DNA from: Winogradskyella costae | GTDB lineage: Bacteria; Bacteroidota; Bacteroidia; Flavobacteriales; Flavobacteriaceae | Assembly (NCBI RefSeq): GCF_013403865.1 | Contig: NZ_JABFDK010000007.1 | Span: 90,879 to 154,878, forward strand | DNA length: 64,000 nt | Reading direction: 5' to 3' | Translations under genes and position numbers: made by a program | The notes under the pieces: generated by a model | The model's input: only the letters and a program-made list of their open reading frames with translations | Told to the model about the DNA's origin: nothing | Databases searched by the model: none | In this document: positions 35,039 through 43,953 of the stretch, one piece after another | How positions within the stretch are numbered: position 1 is the first letter of the stretch | Layout: each line of letters begins with the position of its first letter

Positions 35039-36016
35039 ATGAAAATAACCGAACAAATAAAACAACCAATCGCCTACGAAATGGATCTTTTTGAACAAAA
35101 GTTTCAACTCTCTATGGCGAGTAAGGTAGCGTTACTTAATCGTATTACACATTATATTGTTAACCGAAAAGGAAAGCAAATGCGACCAATGTTTGTGTTT
35201 TTGGTGGCTAAAATGATGAATAATGGCGAAGTATGCGAGCGTACTTACAGAGGTGCTTCGGTTATTGAGCTCATTCATACAGCAACTTTGGTTCATGATG
35301 ATGTGGTGGATGACAGTAACCGAAGACGTGGATTCTTTTCAATTAACGCCCTTTGGAAAAATAAAATTGCGGTTCTTATAGGGGATTTTCTACTCTCAAA
35401 AGGTTTGTTACTTTCTATAGATAATAATGATTTTGATTTACTGAAAATTATCTCTGTTGCTGTACGTGAAATGAGCGAAGGAGAATTACTTCAAATTGAA
35501 AAAGCCAGACAGCTAGATATTACAGAAGATATTTATTACGAAATCATCCGACAAAAAACAGCAACTTTAATTGCAGCCTGTTGCAGTTTGGGTGCTGCAT
35601 CTGTTAAACCAAATTCACCAGAAGTAGAAGCGATGCGTAAATTTGGGGAGTTAATTGGTATGGCATTTCAAATAAAAGATGATTTGTTCGATTATGGTAA
35701 AGAGGCCATTGGCAAACCAACAGGTATAGATATTAAGGAACAAAAAATGACACTTCCACTTATTTATGTACTTAATAAGTGTACTAAGAAAGAAAAGTCA
35801 TGGTTGATTAATTCGGTTAAAAATCACAATAAAGATAAAAAACGAGTTAACGAGGTCATTACTTTTGTTAAAGAAAATGGCGGCCTAGATTATGCGGTTT
35901 CTAAAATGAAAGCTTTTCAAGAAGAGGCCTTAAGTATATTGGCAAAGTATCCAGAATCACCATACAAAGCATCTCTTAATCTTATGGTCGATTATGTAAT
36001 TGATCGAAAAAAATAA
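35039..36016 (+). CDS. Polyprenyl diphosphate synthase (octaprenyl/heptaprenyl type)
   Basis: 325 residues. First Asp-rich motif LVHDDVVDDSNRRRG, second motif QIKDDLFDYGKEAIGKPTGIDIKEQKMTLP, and GKQMRPMFVFLVAKM. It elongates isoprenoid chains from farnesyl diphosphate with isopentenyl diphosphate, probably for the menaquinone side chain. The residues before the first motif are small/medium (IHTATL), typical of long-chain synthases. Monocistronic. Confidence 0.93.
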   Translation: MKITEQIKQPIAYEMDLFEQKFQLSMASKVALLNRITHYIVNRKGKQMRPMFVFLVAKMMNNGEVCERTYRGASVIELIHTATLVHDDVVDDSNRRRGFFSINALWKNKIAVLIGDFLLSKGLLLSIDNNDFDLLKIISVAVREMSEGELLQIEKARQLDITEDIYYEIIRQKTATLIAACCSLGAASVKPNSPEVEAMRKFGELIGMAFQIKDDLFDYGKEAIGKPTGIDIKEQKMTLPLIYVLNKCTKKEKSWLINSVKNHNKDKKRVNEVITFVKENGGLDYAVSKMKAFQEEALSILAKYPESPYKASLNLMVDYVIDRKK

Positions 36017-36090
36017 ATCCCAAGTAGTTTAAATTCAGGTAATTAAAAATTATTTTAATTATTTTTCGCTTCTCAAGCAACCCTTGGCTG

Positions 36091-36098
36091 TAAATTTG
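36091..36098 (+). promoter_or_regulatory. -7 box of the ECF sigma operon
   Basis: TAAATTTG, exact consensus, 52 nt before the sigma factor start. Confidence 0.55.
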
Positions 36099-36150
36099 CG
36101 TCTTTATAAATAGAAAGGCATCTGAACGTCATCAGAATTTAAACCCAACC

Positions 36151-36714
36151 ATGAAAGTTATACAACTTCATAAAAACGAAACAAAACTTATAGAGCGCGC
36201 TGCGAATAGAAATCGTGAGGCACAACATATAATGTACGAGTTACACGCACCAAAAATGTTGAGTGTCTGTAGATACTATATAAAAGATGTACATCAAGCC
36301 GAAGAAGTAATGTTGAATGGTTTTTTTAAAGTATTTAAATATTTGAAAACATATAAACATGAAGGCAGTTTTGAAGGTTGGATAAGACGAATAATGGTAA
36401 GAGAATCCATATCATATTTAAGGCAGAATAATAAGATTGAATTTGCAGTTGAAGATGATTATTTGGATCAAGGCTCATCAAACAATATTAATACAAACAT
36501 TGAAGTTGCTGAAATACAACAACTCATAGATAGTTTACCAGAAGGATACCGAATGGTGTTTGTAATGTATGCTATTGAAGGGTACAAGCACAATGAAATT
36601 GCTGAGTTATTAAAAATATCAGAAGGCACTTCAAAATCACAATTGTTTAAAGCACGACAGATGCTTCAAAAGAAATTAAAAGAATTAAATAACAACAGTT
36701 ATGGCACCAATTAA
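36151..36714 (+). CDS. ECF-type sigma-70 family RNA polymerase sigma factor
   Basis: 187 residues. Region 2 at ~18-90 (LYELHAPKMLSVCRYYIKDVHQAEEVMLNGFFKVFKYLKTYKHEGSFEGWIRRIMVRESISYLR) and region 4 at ~120-175 (IDSLPEGYRMVFVMYAIEGYKHNEIAELLKISEGTSKSQLFKARQMLQKKL). Its stop codon lies 14 bases inside the next gene, whose product has a single membrane helix and may be its anti-sigma factor; both precede an outer-membrane protein gene that is a natural target or sensor. Confidence 0.93.
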   Translation: MKVIQLHKNETKLIERAANRNREAQHIMYELHAPKMLSVCRYYIKDVHQAEEVMLNGFFKVFKYLKTYKHEGSFEGWIRRIMVRESISYLRQNNKIEFAVEDDYLDQGSSNNINTNIEVAEIQQLIDSLPEGYRMVFVMYAIEGYKHNEIAELLKISEGTSKSQLFKARQMLQKKLKELNNNSYGTN

Positions 36715-37486
36715 ATTTGAAGATAATATAAAAGATAAGCTCGAGAAGCGAACCTTGTCGCCATCATCAGAAGGTTGGTCTAAGCTATCTGAGCGTTTAG
36801 ATGCAGAAGATAACAAATCTAAAAAACCAATGTTTTGGTGGTTAAGTATAGCCGCATGTTTATTGATTATGATTGCGGTATCAATACCGTTTTTTAGTAC
36901 TCCAGAATCGGAAATGGTGTTACCTCAAATCGTTGAAGAAGAAGTTGTAGAGCAACAATTAAATAATGAAACCTTAAAACCAAATCAAAAAGAATCCATT
37001 AAAGTTGTAGTTGAGGATAAAAGCGTAGAAGATAAAAAAGAGGATTTGCCAACGGTTAATAAGCCAAATAAAATAGACTATAAAAAAGCGGTAATTAAAA
37101 AGTCTGAGTCTCAAATTCAATTAGCAAACATAGATAAACACCAAGAGGGGTATGCAAATCAAAGTCAAGAAGAAGAGCTTAATAACGAAGCGCAACGTCT
37201 TTTAGAAGAAGCAAAGTTAAAAATTGCAGTAGCAGAGGCTATCGTTACTTTAAAGGCTGAGAAAACATCAGTTACAGATCGAGAAATAGATTCTTTATTA
37301 AAAATGGCGAGTAAAGAATTGTTTCAGCAAAACATTCAGAATGAATCATCAAGAACAGTAGATGCAAATAATTTATTAATGAGCGTTGAAGATGAAATGG
37401 GACAATCCTTTAGACGTAAGGTCTTTGAGGCTTTAAAGGAGAGTTACGGAACGGTTAAAACTGCGGTTGCAAATCGTAATAACTAA
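36701..37486 (+). CDS. Single-pass membrane protein, candidate anti-sigma factor
   Basis: 261 residues. Cytoplasmic N-terminus ~1-43 (FEDNIKDKLEKRTLSPSSEGWSKLSERLD), one membrane helix ~44-65 (FWWLSIAACLLIMIAVSIPFF), then a long charged, low-complexity periplasmic region (KPNQKESIKVVVEDKSVEDKK, coiled coil EAQRLLEEAKLKIAVAEAIV). It overlaps the sigma factor gene by 14 bases. The topology and position are those of anti-sigma factors, but no zinc-binding HxxxCxxC or known ASD signature is seen, so the role is inference. Confidence 0.7.
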   Translation: MAPIKFEDNIKDKLEKRTLSPSSEGWSKLSERLDAEDNKSKKPMFWWLSIAACLLIMIAVSIPFFSTPESEMVLPQIVEEEVVEQQLNNETLKPNQKESIKVVVEDKSVEDKKEDLPTVNKPNKIDYKKAVIKKSESQIQLANIDKHQEGYANQSQEEELNNEAQRLLEEAKLKIAVAEAIVTLKAEKTSVTDREIDSLLKMASKELFQQNIQNESSRTVDANNLLMSVEDEMGQSFRRKVFEALKESYGTVKTAVANRNN

Positions 37487-37603
37487 GTCCCTTTAAAAAA
37501 AAAGAGATCTCATTAAGAGATCCTAGAACAAGAATCAAATTATTTGGTTGGTAGCGTAGCCGAAGTAAACATCAATAATCAATAAATCAAAAAACGAACA
37601 GTT

Positions 37604-38701
37604 ATGAACAACATTACAAGATTGGTATTATGCTTAGTGATAGCACTAGCATTTACAACAGTACAAGCACAAGAAACAAAGGTTGATAGTACTAAAACGT
37701 CAGCGAATCACTTAAAAATTGAATCACTTAAAAATCTCAAAATTAACATTGAAAATGAAGAAAGAGATTTTTTAAAATCAGAAATAGCAGCGATTAATCA
37801 GCGCTTAGATGATGGTGAAATAACAGCAGCAGAAGCAGAAAACTTAAAGAAGGAAGCTGCAAAAAATAGAGCTCTAAATATTGAAAATCGTTTAGCTATT
37901 ATAGATAATAAAATTGAATTATTAAAAAGAAACGATGATACTTATAGTGCTGAAGATGGTGAAGAATACGGTTATGTCCTTAGAATAGGATCTGAAGAGG
38001 GAGACAAGGAAAGCTTTGTTTATTTTGGAGAAAAATCTAATGATAAACCTAGAAAATATGATAGACGTACAACTACAAATGTTGTCTTTGCTTTAGGATT
38101 TAATAATGCTTTAATCGAAGGACAGAGTCTTAGTGATTCACCATATAAAATAGCTAACTCTGATTTTTATGAATTAGGCTATGCTTGGAAAACTAGAGTT
38201 TTTGAAAACTCTAATTTCTGGAGATTAAAATATGGCTTCTCTTTTCAGTGGAATAAATTTGAAATGAAGGATAATAATTATTTAGTGAATACTGATGGCG
38301 AAATTTCGCTTCAAGAATTTCCTTCAGATTTAAATAAGTCAAAGTTTAGAACAACTAATTTAGTATTTCCAATGCACATAGAATTTGGACCTTCTAAAAA
38401 AATTGAGAAAGACGATTACTTTAGATATTCAACGCACAAAAAATTAAAAGTAGGTTTAGGTGGTTATGCAGGTTTAAATATTGGTAGCATGCAAAAACTA
38501 AAGTACAAGGACGATGGTGATAGAATAAAAAATAAGCAACGTGGTGGTTATGAGGTTAACGAATTTGTGTATGGCTTAAGTGGTTATGTGGCTTTGGGAG
38601 AAATTGCTTTATATGTAAAATACGATCTTAATCCAATATTTAAAAATCAAGTTGTAGATCAAAATAATATTTCAGTAGGGATACGTTTTGATATGGATTA
38701 A
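37604..38701 (+). CDS. Outer membrane beta-barrel protein with N-terminal coiled coil
   Basis: 365 residues. Signal peptide ~1-22 (LCLVIALAFTTVQAQ). Residues ~40-105 are a predicted coiled coil (SLKNLKINIENEERDFLKSEIAAINQRLDDGEITAAEAENLKKEAAKNRALNIENRL), followed from ~150 by alternating strands of a porin-family barrel (TNVVFALGFNNALIEG, FWRLKYGFSFQWNKFEM, LKVGLGGYAGLNIGSMQKLKY) ending ISVGIRFDMD with terminal-strand character. Lies 117 nt after the putative anti-sigma gene, probably the same transcription unit. Exact family not recognised. Confidence 0.8.
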   Translation: MNNITRLVLCLVIALAFTTVQAQETKVDSTKTSANHLKIESLKNLKINIENEERDFLKSEIAAINQRLDDGEITAAEAENLKKEAAKNRALNIENRLAIIDNKIELLKRNDDTYSAEDGEEYGYVLRIGSEEGDKESFVYFGEKSNDKPRKYDRRTTTNVVFALGFNNALIEGQSLSDSPYKIANSDFYELGYAWKTRVFENSNFWRLKYGFSFQWNKFEMKDNNYLVNTDGEISLQEFPSDLNKSKFRTTNLVFPMHIEFGPSKKIEKDDYFRYSTHKKLKVGLGGYAGLNIGSMQKLKYKDDGDRIKNKQRGGYEVNEFVYGLSGYVALGEIALYVKYDLNPIFKNQVVDQNNISVGIRFDMD

Positions 38702-38705
38702 ATAA

Positions 38706-38734
38706 ATCATCAATCAATCAATCAGTCAATCAAT
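38706..38734. repeat. ATCA tetranucleotide tandem repeat
   Basis: About seven units of ATCA (one ATCA-GTCA variation) just after the stop of the barrel gene; a simple-sequence tract without coding content. Confidence 0.7.
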
Positions 38735-38747
38735 TTTTGAGTGTTAA

Positions 38748-38782
38748 AAGGCCTTAATCGTATTTTAGATTAGGGCTTTTTG
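38748..38782 (+). terminator. Terminator after the sigma/barrel operon
   Basis: AAAGGCCTTAATC and GATTAGGGCTTTTT can form a long stem (one mismatch) followed by T. The rest of the 296-nt gap to dnaG shows only a -7-like TAAATTTG at 38968-38975. Confidence 0.7.
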
Positions 38783-38967
38783 TTTGTGTAGATTTCCTAA
38801 AGGTTATTGACATTGTTAAATCCAATTATTAATAATAATGTCGAAATGAGATGTCCTAGTTTTAAACGTTTTGAAGATTCGTAAAGAATTAATCTGGCAT
38901 TAACCTGTGATATAGTAAAAATTGAATTAGTTTTTATGAATAGCTTTTAATACAAATTGTTTTATCT

Positions 38968-38975
38968 TAAATTTG
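38968..38975 (+). promoter_or_regulatory. -7 box of dnaG
   Basis: TAAATTTG, exact consensus, 22 nt before the TTG start of dnaG. Confidence 0.5.
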
Positions 38976-38997
38976 CAAACTTGCTAAAACACTAAAA

Positions 38998-40989
38998 TTG
39001 ATCTCACAAAACTCCATTGCACAAGTATTTGAAACCGCTCGCGTAGAAGAGGTCATTGGTGATTTTGTACAATTAAAAAAAGCAGGTACCAATTACAAAG
39101 GTTTAAGTCCTTTTAGTGAAGAACGCTCTCCGAGTTTCGTAGTGTCTCCGGTGAAACAAATTTGGAAAGATTTTTCAAGTGGAAAAGGCGGAAATGCCGT
39201 AACATTTTTAATGGAGCACGAGCATTTTACGTATCCTGAGGCTATAAAATATTTAGCAAAAAAGTACAATATTGAAATAGAAGAAACCGAACGCACCGAC
39301 GAAGAAAAAGCACAAGCGGATAACCGTGAAAGTTTATATTTAGTAAGCGAATATGCAAGTAGCTATTTTCAAAATGTACTTCATAAAACAAATCCAGGGA
39401 AAGCGATTGGTTTAAGTTATTTTAAAGAACGTGGTTTTACTGAGGAAACCATCAAAAAATTTGATCTCGGTTATTCGTTAGATGAGTGGCAAGGATTTAC
39501 AGATGACGCCTTGGGTAAAGGTTATAAACTCAATTTTTTAGAGCAAACGGGTTTAACTATTGTTAAAGGAGAAAAACGCTTCGATCGATTCAAAGGCAGA
39601 GTGATGTTCCCAATTCATAGTATGAGTGGGCGTGTTCTTGGCTTTGGTGGACGTATTTTAACCAACGATAAAAAAGCGGCGAAATATTTAAATTCACCAG
39701 AGAGCGAAATCTATCATAAAAGTAAGATCTTGTATGGTCTATACCATGCCAAACAAACGATAGCAAAAGAAGATAATTGTTACTTAGTAGAAGGTTATAC
39801 AGATGTCATTCAGTTTCATCAATCAGGTATTACCAATGTGGTGTCTTCTTCTGGCACAGCCTTATCTCCAGATCAAATACGGTTAATTAATCGTTTAACA
39901 AATAATATTACCGTTCTTTTTGATGGTGACGCAGCAGGAATTAGAGCATCCATTCGTGGTATCGATTTAATATTAGAGCAAGGCGTAAATGTTAAGATAT
40001 GCACGTTTCCTGATGGTGAAGATCCTGATAGTTTTTCTAAATCCAACACTTTAGAAGAGCTTACGGCTTATCTTGAAGAAAATGCTAAAGATTTTATTCA
40101 GTTTAAAGCGTCGCTTTTAGTAAAGGAAGCTAATAATGATCCGATTAAAAAAGCGGAGACCATTCGCGAAATTGTAAACAGCATTGCTAAAATTCCAGAT
40201 CAGATAAAACGCGAAATTTACATTCAAGAATGTGCGCGTATAATGGATATTAGCGAGAATGTACTTTTTACAACTTTAGCACAAATTAATAATAAACAGG
40301 CTAAGGATAATAATAAACCCAAGTCTTATGCTCCATCTAGTTCTTCTGATCCAAATGAACCTCCATTTGAAGTTTTTAGGAATGAAGAGCCTAGTCGTAA
40401 GCCAAAGGTTGATATTCAATATGAGTTAGAGAAAAAAATTATTGAAATCTTAATGCTATATGGTGATAGAACAGAGCAGTTTGAGGACTTAATTTTACAA
40501 GAGGATGAAACTTCTGGAGAGCTGCTATTAGAGCCAACAAAACATGAGGCACGCGTATTTGAAAAAGTGTATTTAGACCTTCAAGAGGACGAAATGCAGT
40601 TTTCTAATCCGCAATTTAAGGCGCTTTATTACTCTATTATTGATAAATTAAATCAGGAGGAAGGATTTTCAACCAAAAACTTCATTAACCAATTAGATCA
40701 AGATTCTGCAAGTACGGTCACAAGTATTTTAATGGAAGATGAACGTTATAATCTTCACGATTGGGAGCGCAATCTAATTATTCCTAAGGAAAAAAAAGAT
40801 TCTGTTTCACAATTAGTGAGTCAAACTATTTTAAGTTTGCGTTGTCATTTAATTGATCAAAAAGTAGCCGAGTATAAAAATGAAACCTTAAAAGAAAATG
40901 TCGATCTACGCACTATAATGGAAGATGTAAAAGACTATGTTGGTCTTAAAATGTTGTTGTCTCGTAAGTTAGGTAAAGTTTTGGGCTAA
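38998..40989 (+). CDS. dnaG: DNA primase
   Basis: 663 residues from a TTG start (ISQNSIAQVFETARVEEVIG follows). The N-terminal CHC2-like domain keeps its frame, but all four zinc ligands are replaced: S37 and S40 for Cys/His, D58 and S61 for the two later Cys (SPFSEERSPSF, KDFSSGKGG). The core and Toprim domain are normal: GLYHAKQTIAKEDNCYLVEGYTDVIQFHQSGI, SSGTALSPDQI, LFDGDAAGIRASIRG, FPDGEDPDSF. The C-terminal third (~430-663) is the helicase-interacting region. It makes RNA primers at the replication fork. TTG is the only sensible start near the conserved N-terminus. Confidence 0.94.
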   Translation: MISQNSIAQVFETARVEEVIGDFVQLKKAGTNYKGLSPFSEERSPSFVVSPVKQIWKDFSSGKGGNAVTFLMEHEHFTYPEAIKYLAKKYNIEIEETERTDEEKAQADNRESLYLVSEYASSYFQNVLHKTNPGKAIGLSYFKERGFTEETIKKFDLGYSLDEWQGFTDDALGKGYKLNFLEQTGLTIVKGEKRFDRFKGRVMFPIHSMSGRVLGFGGRILTNDKKAAKYLNSPESEIYHKSKILYGLYHAKQTIAKEDNCYLVEGYTDVIQFHQSGITNVVSSSGTALSPDQIRLINRLTNNITVLFDGDAAGIRASIRGIDLILEQGVNVKICTFPDGEDPDSFSKSNTLEELTAYLEENAKDFIQFKASLLVKEANNDPIKKAETIREIVNSIAKIPDQIKREIYIQECARIMDISENVLFTTLAQINNKQAKDNNKPKSYAPSSSSDPNEPPFEVFRNEEPSRKPKVDIQYELEKKIIEILMLYGDRTEQFEDLILQEDETSGELLLEPTKHEARVFEKVYLDLQEDEMQFSNPQFKALYYSIIDKLNQEEGFSTKNFINQLDQDSASTVTSILMEDERYNLHDWERNLIIPKEKKDSVSQLVSQTILSLRCHLIDQKVAEYKNETLKENVDLRTIMEDVKDYVGLKMLLSRKLGKVLG

Positions 40990-41003
40990 TAAAAAAACAC
41001 TGA

Positions 41004-41633
41004 TTAGGTTAAATTGTGATGCTTCGCTTGGTGAATTAAATCTACAATATTTGTAACATTTAATTTTTTAAACAATCTGGCTTTGTATGTACTGACTGTT
41101 TTTTCGTTAATATCTAACTCTTGCGCGATTTCTTTGTTTTTACGACCAATAGAAAGTAATTTTAAAACTTCAACCTCTCTAGTTGATAGCTTTTTAAACA
41201 TGCGACTTCTGCTTTTTCGTGTGTCTTCATAATGAAAATGTTTATCCATTTTCTCGCTTAGAGATGTTTCGCCGGCGCTAATTTTTCTAATTGCCGCTTC
41301 TATTTGGTCAATATCAACTCCTTTATTTAAATAGCCAGAAGCACCTGCTTTAATTGTGCTTATGGCATATATTTCTTCGGGTTGATGACTAAACATTAAA
41401 ACCTGAACGGATTTATTTTCTTTTTTTATAGCTCTTAGTGCAGTAATGCCGTTAAGTTCTGGTAAATCGATTTCAGATATAATAACGTCGACTTTATGGC
41501 GTCTTACAAATTCAAATATCTCAATCCCACTTCCTAAACTACCGATGACTTTAAAATCTTCTTTACTGTTTAAAAATAGTTCTAATCCTGTTCTTACAAT
41601 AGGATGACTATCTACAATCAGAATATGTATCAT
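41004..41633 (-). CDS. NarL/LuxR-type response regulator with altered phosphorylation site
   Basis: 209 residues. Receiver domain ~1-118 (HILIVDSHPIVRTGLELFL) and LuxR-type helix-turn-helix ~143-205 (KLSTREVEVLKLLSIGRKNKEIAQELDINEKTVSTYKARLFKKL). At the phospho-acceptor position the sequence is SEIDLPELNG, so the usual Asp is E54, and the second acidic-pocket residue is S9 instead of Asp. The Thr/Ser and Lys switch residues (MFSHQ, GYLNKG) remain. It probably works without conventional phosphorylation. No histidine kinase is adjacent; it is convergent with dnaG. Confidence 0.9.
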   Translation of the reverse strand: MIHILIVDSHPIVRTGLELFLNSKEDFKVIGSLGSGIEIFEFVRRHKVDVIISEIDLPELNGITALRAIKKENKSVQVLMFSHQPEEIYAISTIKAGASGYLNKGVDIDQIEAAIRKISAGETSLSEKMDKHFHYEDTRKSRSRMFKKLSTREVEVLKLLSIGRKNKEIAQELDINEKTVSTYKARLFKKLNVTNIVDLIHQAKHHNLT

Positions 41634-41770
41634 GATAATAGTATTTTAGTTTTTTGGTTAGGGGTAATTATTTAATATGCTTTTAGTTTTAAAAACATTG
41701 CGGATGCTAATTGAGTAAAAATAGTTAAAAATTAAATAATTTAGTAATTTTATTTAATGAAATGCAATAT

Positions 41771-42559
41771 TTATTTTAAATTATTAGGGATTTCGCAAAC
41801 AGGTATTGGGTTCATTTTGTGTTTGTTGGAAGAATTGTAGCGCATGTAAATGGTGATAATCTCACGTTTTCTGCCTTCAAAGTCGAGGGCTGTTTTACCT
41901 TCTGCTGTCACTTGCATCGCCCATTCTAATTCTGGGTAAGAGGCGCCGATTTGATCTTCATCGCTACGAGCATCGCCAAAGAGACCATCGCTAGGAGCAG
42001 CTTCTATAATGGATTTTGAGACGTTTAAGTAATTTCCAATATTGTATACTTCTGATTTCATTAAATCTGCAATCGGACTTAAATCAACTCCACCATCTCC
42101 ATATTTTGTGTAAAAACCGACACCAAAATCTTCAACTTTATTACCTGTGCCCGCAACTAAAAGGCCTAATAGTCCGGCGTGATAATATAAAGTTGTCATT
42201 CGTAACCGGGCTCTAGTGTTGGCTAAAGCCATATCAACAGTAGCCTGATTGCTGTCTAAACTCACTTCGGTTTTAAACTCTTCAAAGACAGGAGTTAGGT
42301 TTACAACCGTATCTTTTACATTAGAAAACTTACGTTTTAAAAATGAGATGTGTTCTTGGGCTCTTGTAACATGACTAGGCGCTTGGTGAATTGGCATTTC
42401 AATGCATAAAACATCCAAGCCTGTTTTGGCACAAAGTGTAGAAGTTACCGCAGAGTCAATTCCCCCAGAAATTCCAACAACAAAACCATTTACTTTGGCA
42501 TTTGTAGCATAGTCTTTTAACCAATTTACAATGTGATCTACTACTTTTTCAGTTTGCAT
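41771..42559 (-). CDS. nadE: NAD(+) synthase (ammonia-dependent)
   Basis: 262 residues. PP-loop GFVVGISGGIDSAVTSTLCA, NTRARLRMTTLYYHAGLLGLLVAGTGNKVEDFGVGFYTKYGDGGVDLSPIADLMKSEVYNIG, and APSDGLFGDARSDEDQIGASYPELEWAM. It amidates deamido-NAD to NAD. There is no glutaminase (nitrilase) domain, so ammonia is the probable donor. It is divergent from gldB, as in other flavobacteria. Confidence 0.95.
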   Translation of the reverse strand: MQTEKVVDHIVNWLKDYATNAKVNGFVVGISGGIDSAVTSTLCAKTGLDVLCIEMPIHQAPSHVTRAQEHISFLKRKFSNVKDTVVNLTPVFEEFKTEVSLDSNQATVDMALANTRARLRMTTLYYHAGLLGLLVAGTGNKVEDFGVGFYTKYGDGGVDLSPIADLMKSEVYNIGNYLNVSKSIIEAAPSDGLFGDARSDEDQIGASYPELEWAMQVTAEGKTALDFEGRKREIITIYMRYNSSNKHKMNPIPVCEIPNNLK

Positions 42560-42643
42560 AATTTTTAATTTTTAAAACAAAGAAGTGTACCTTTGCACAA
42601 CAAAAATAACGCAATCGAGTTAGGATTAAAAATATTTTATTAG

Positions 42644-43612
42644 ATGCATATAAGAATTTACTTTATTTTATTTACCGTGTTTACAATGTTTTCTTGTGAT
42701 AAGGAATCTAAAGTTGAACAAGAAATCGCTAAAATTGAAGTTGATTTTACTGTAGAGCGTTTTGATATAGCATTTGCTAAAGCACAACCCAAGGATTTAA
42801 CGCAGCTAAAAAAGGATTATCCATTTATGTTTTCTAAACATACGCCCGATTCAGTTTGGATAAATAGGATCACCGACACGTTGCAAAATGAAATTTCACA
42901 AGAAGTTAGCCAGACCTTTGAAGATATTGAAGTTGTTAAAGAGGAGCTGGTTTCAATGTTTCAACATATTAAATATTATGATAACGTATTCTCCGTGCCA
43001 CGCGTCATTACTTTAACGAATGATGTACAATATAGGGACAATGTTATCGTAACGGACAGCATAGCATTAATTGCTTTAGATAACTATTTAGGAAAATTAC
43101 ATCGATTTTATGTAGATGGTAATATACCTGCGTATTTGGCTGAAAATTTCACCAAGGAACAAATTGTTGTAGATATGGCTGATGGGTATGCTAAAAAATA
43201 CATTTTTCAAAACGATAGAAGAACCTTAAGAGATGAGATGATATATTTTGGGAAGTTACTTTACTTTAAAGACGTTATCATTCCTTTTAAAACAGATGCT
43301 GAAAAGATTGGCTATTCTGAAAGTCAGATTCAATGGGCTGAAGCTAACGAAAGTCAGATATGGAGCTATTTTATTGAAAAGGAATTATTGTACAGCACAG
43401 ATCCTAAATTACCAAATCGATTTATTGCGGATGCCCCATTTTCAAAGTTTTACTTAGAACTCGATAACGAGTCTCCAGGTCGCTTAGGTCAATATTTAGG
43501 ATGGCAAATCGTAAAAGCTTATGCCGAAACTACAGGTGCTGACGCCTTGAAAATTATGCAGACTGAACCAGAAGAAATATTTATAAAATCAAAATTTAAA
43601 CCTAAGAAGTAA
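42644..43612 (+). CDS. gldB: Gliding motility lipoprotein GldB
   Basis: 322 residues. Lipoprotein signal with Cys18 (FTVFTMFSCDKES). Body features VERFDIAFAKAQPKDLTQLKKDYPFMF, HRFYVDGNIPAYLAENFTKEQIVVDMADGYAKKYIF and GRLGQYLGWQIVKAYAETTGAD match GldB, required for gliding in F. johnsoniae. It shares one base with gldC (TAATG), the conserved gldBC arrangement. Confidence 0.93.
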   Translation: MHIRIYFILFTVFTMFSCDKESKVEQEIAKIEVDFTVERFDIAFAKAQPKDLTQLKKDYPFMFSKHTPDSVWINRITDTLQNEISQEVSQTFEDIEVVKEELVSMFQHIKYYDNVFSVPRVITLTNDVQYRDNVIVTDSIALIALDNYLGKLHRFYVDGNIPAYLAENFTKEQIVVDMADGYAKKYIFQNDRRTLRDEMIYFGKLLYFKDVIIPFKTDAEKIGYSESQIQWAEANESQIWSYFIEKELLYSTDPKLPNRFIADAPFSKFYLELDNESPGRLGQYLGWQIVKAYAETTGADALKIMQTEPEEIFIKSKFKPKK

Positions 43613-43947
43613 TGTCTAAAGTTATAAAATCTAAAATAGTACTAAACGTAGAACTTGACGAAAACAGAGTGCCAGAAAAATTGAATTGGTCAGCTCAAGA
43701 TGGTGGTGTAGATAATGAAGAAGCTAAAGCGATTATGTTATCGGTTTGGGACAGTAATGCACAAGAAACTTTAAAGATAGACTTATGGACTAAGGATATG
43801 CCAGTTGATGAAATGAAACTTTTCTTTCATCAAACGTTGGTTACCATGAGTGACTCTTTTTTAAGAGCAACGCAAGACGAAAAAATGGCCGGTGATATGA
43901 AAGATTTTTGTGATTATTTTGCTGAAAAGCTTAATCTTAAAAAGTAG
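43612..43947 (+). CDS. gldC: Gliding motility protein GldC
   Basis: 111 residues. SKIVLNVELDENRVPEKLNWSAQDGGVDNEEAKAIMLSVWDSNAQETLKIDLWTKDMPVDEMKLFFHQTL is typical of GldC, a small cytoplasmic protein that improves gliding efficiency in F. johnsoniae. Translationally coupled to gldB. Confidence 0.93.
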   Translation: MSKVIKSKIVLNVELDENRVPEKLNWSAQDGGVDNEEAKAIMLSVWDSNAQETLKIDLWTKDMPVDEMKLFFHQTLVTMSDSFLRATQDEKMAGDMKDFCDYFAEKLNLKK

Positions 43948-43953
43948 AATACC

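Noticed and set aside
37505..37521. Terminator in the sigma/barrel operon
   Set aside because: GATCTC-attaa-GAGATC has no T-run on the plus strand; the A-run before it would only make a terminator on the minus strand, where no gene ends.
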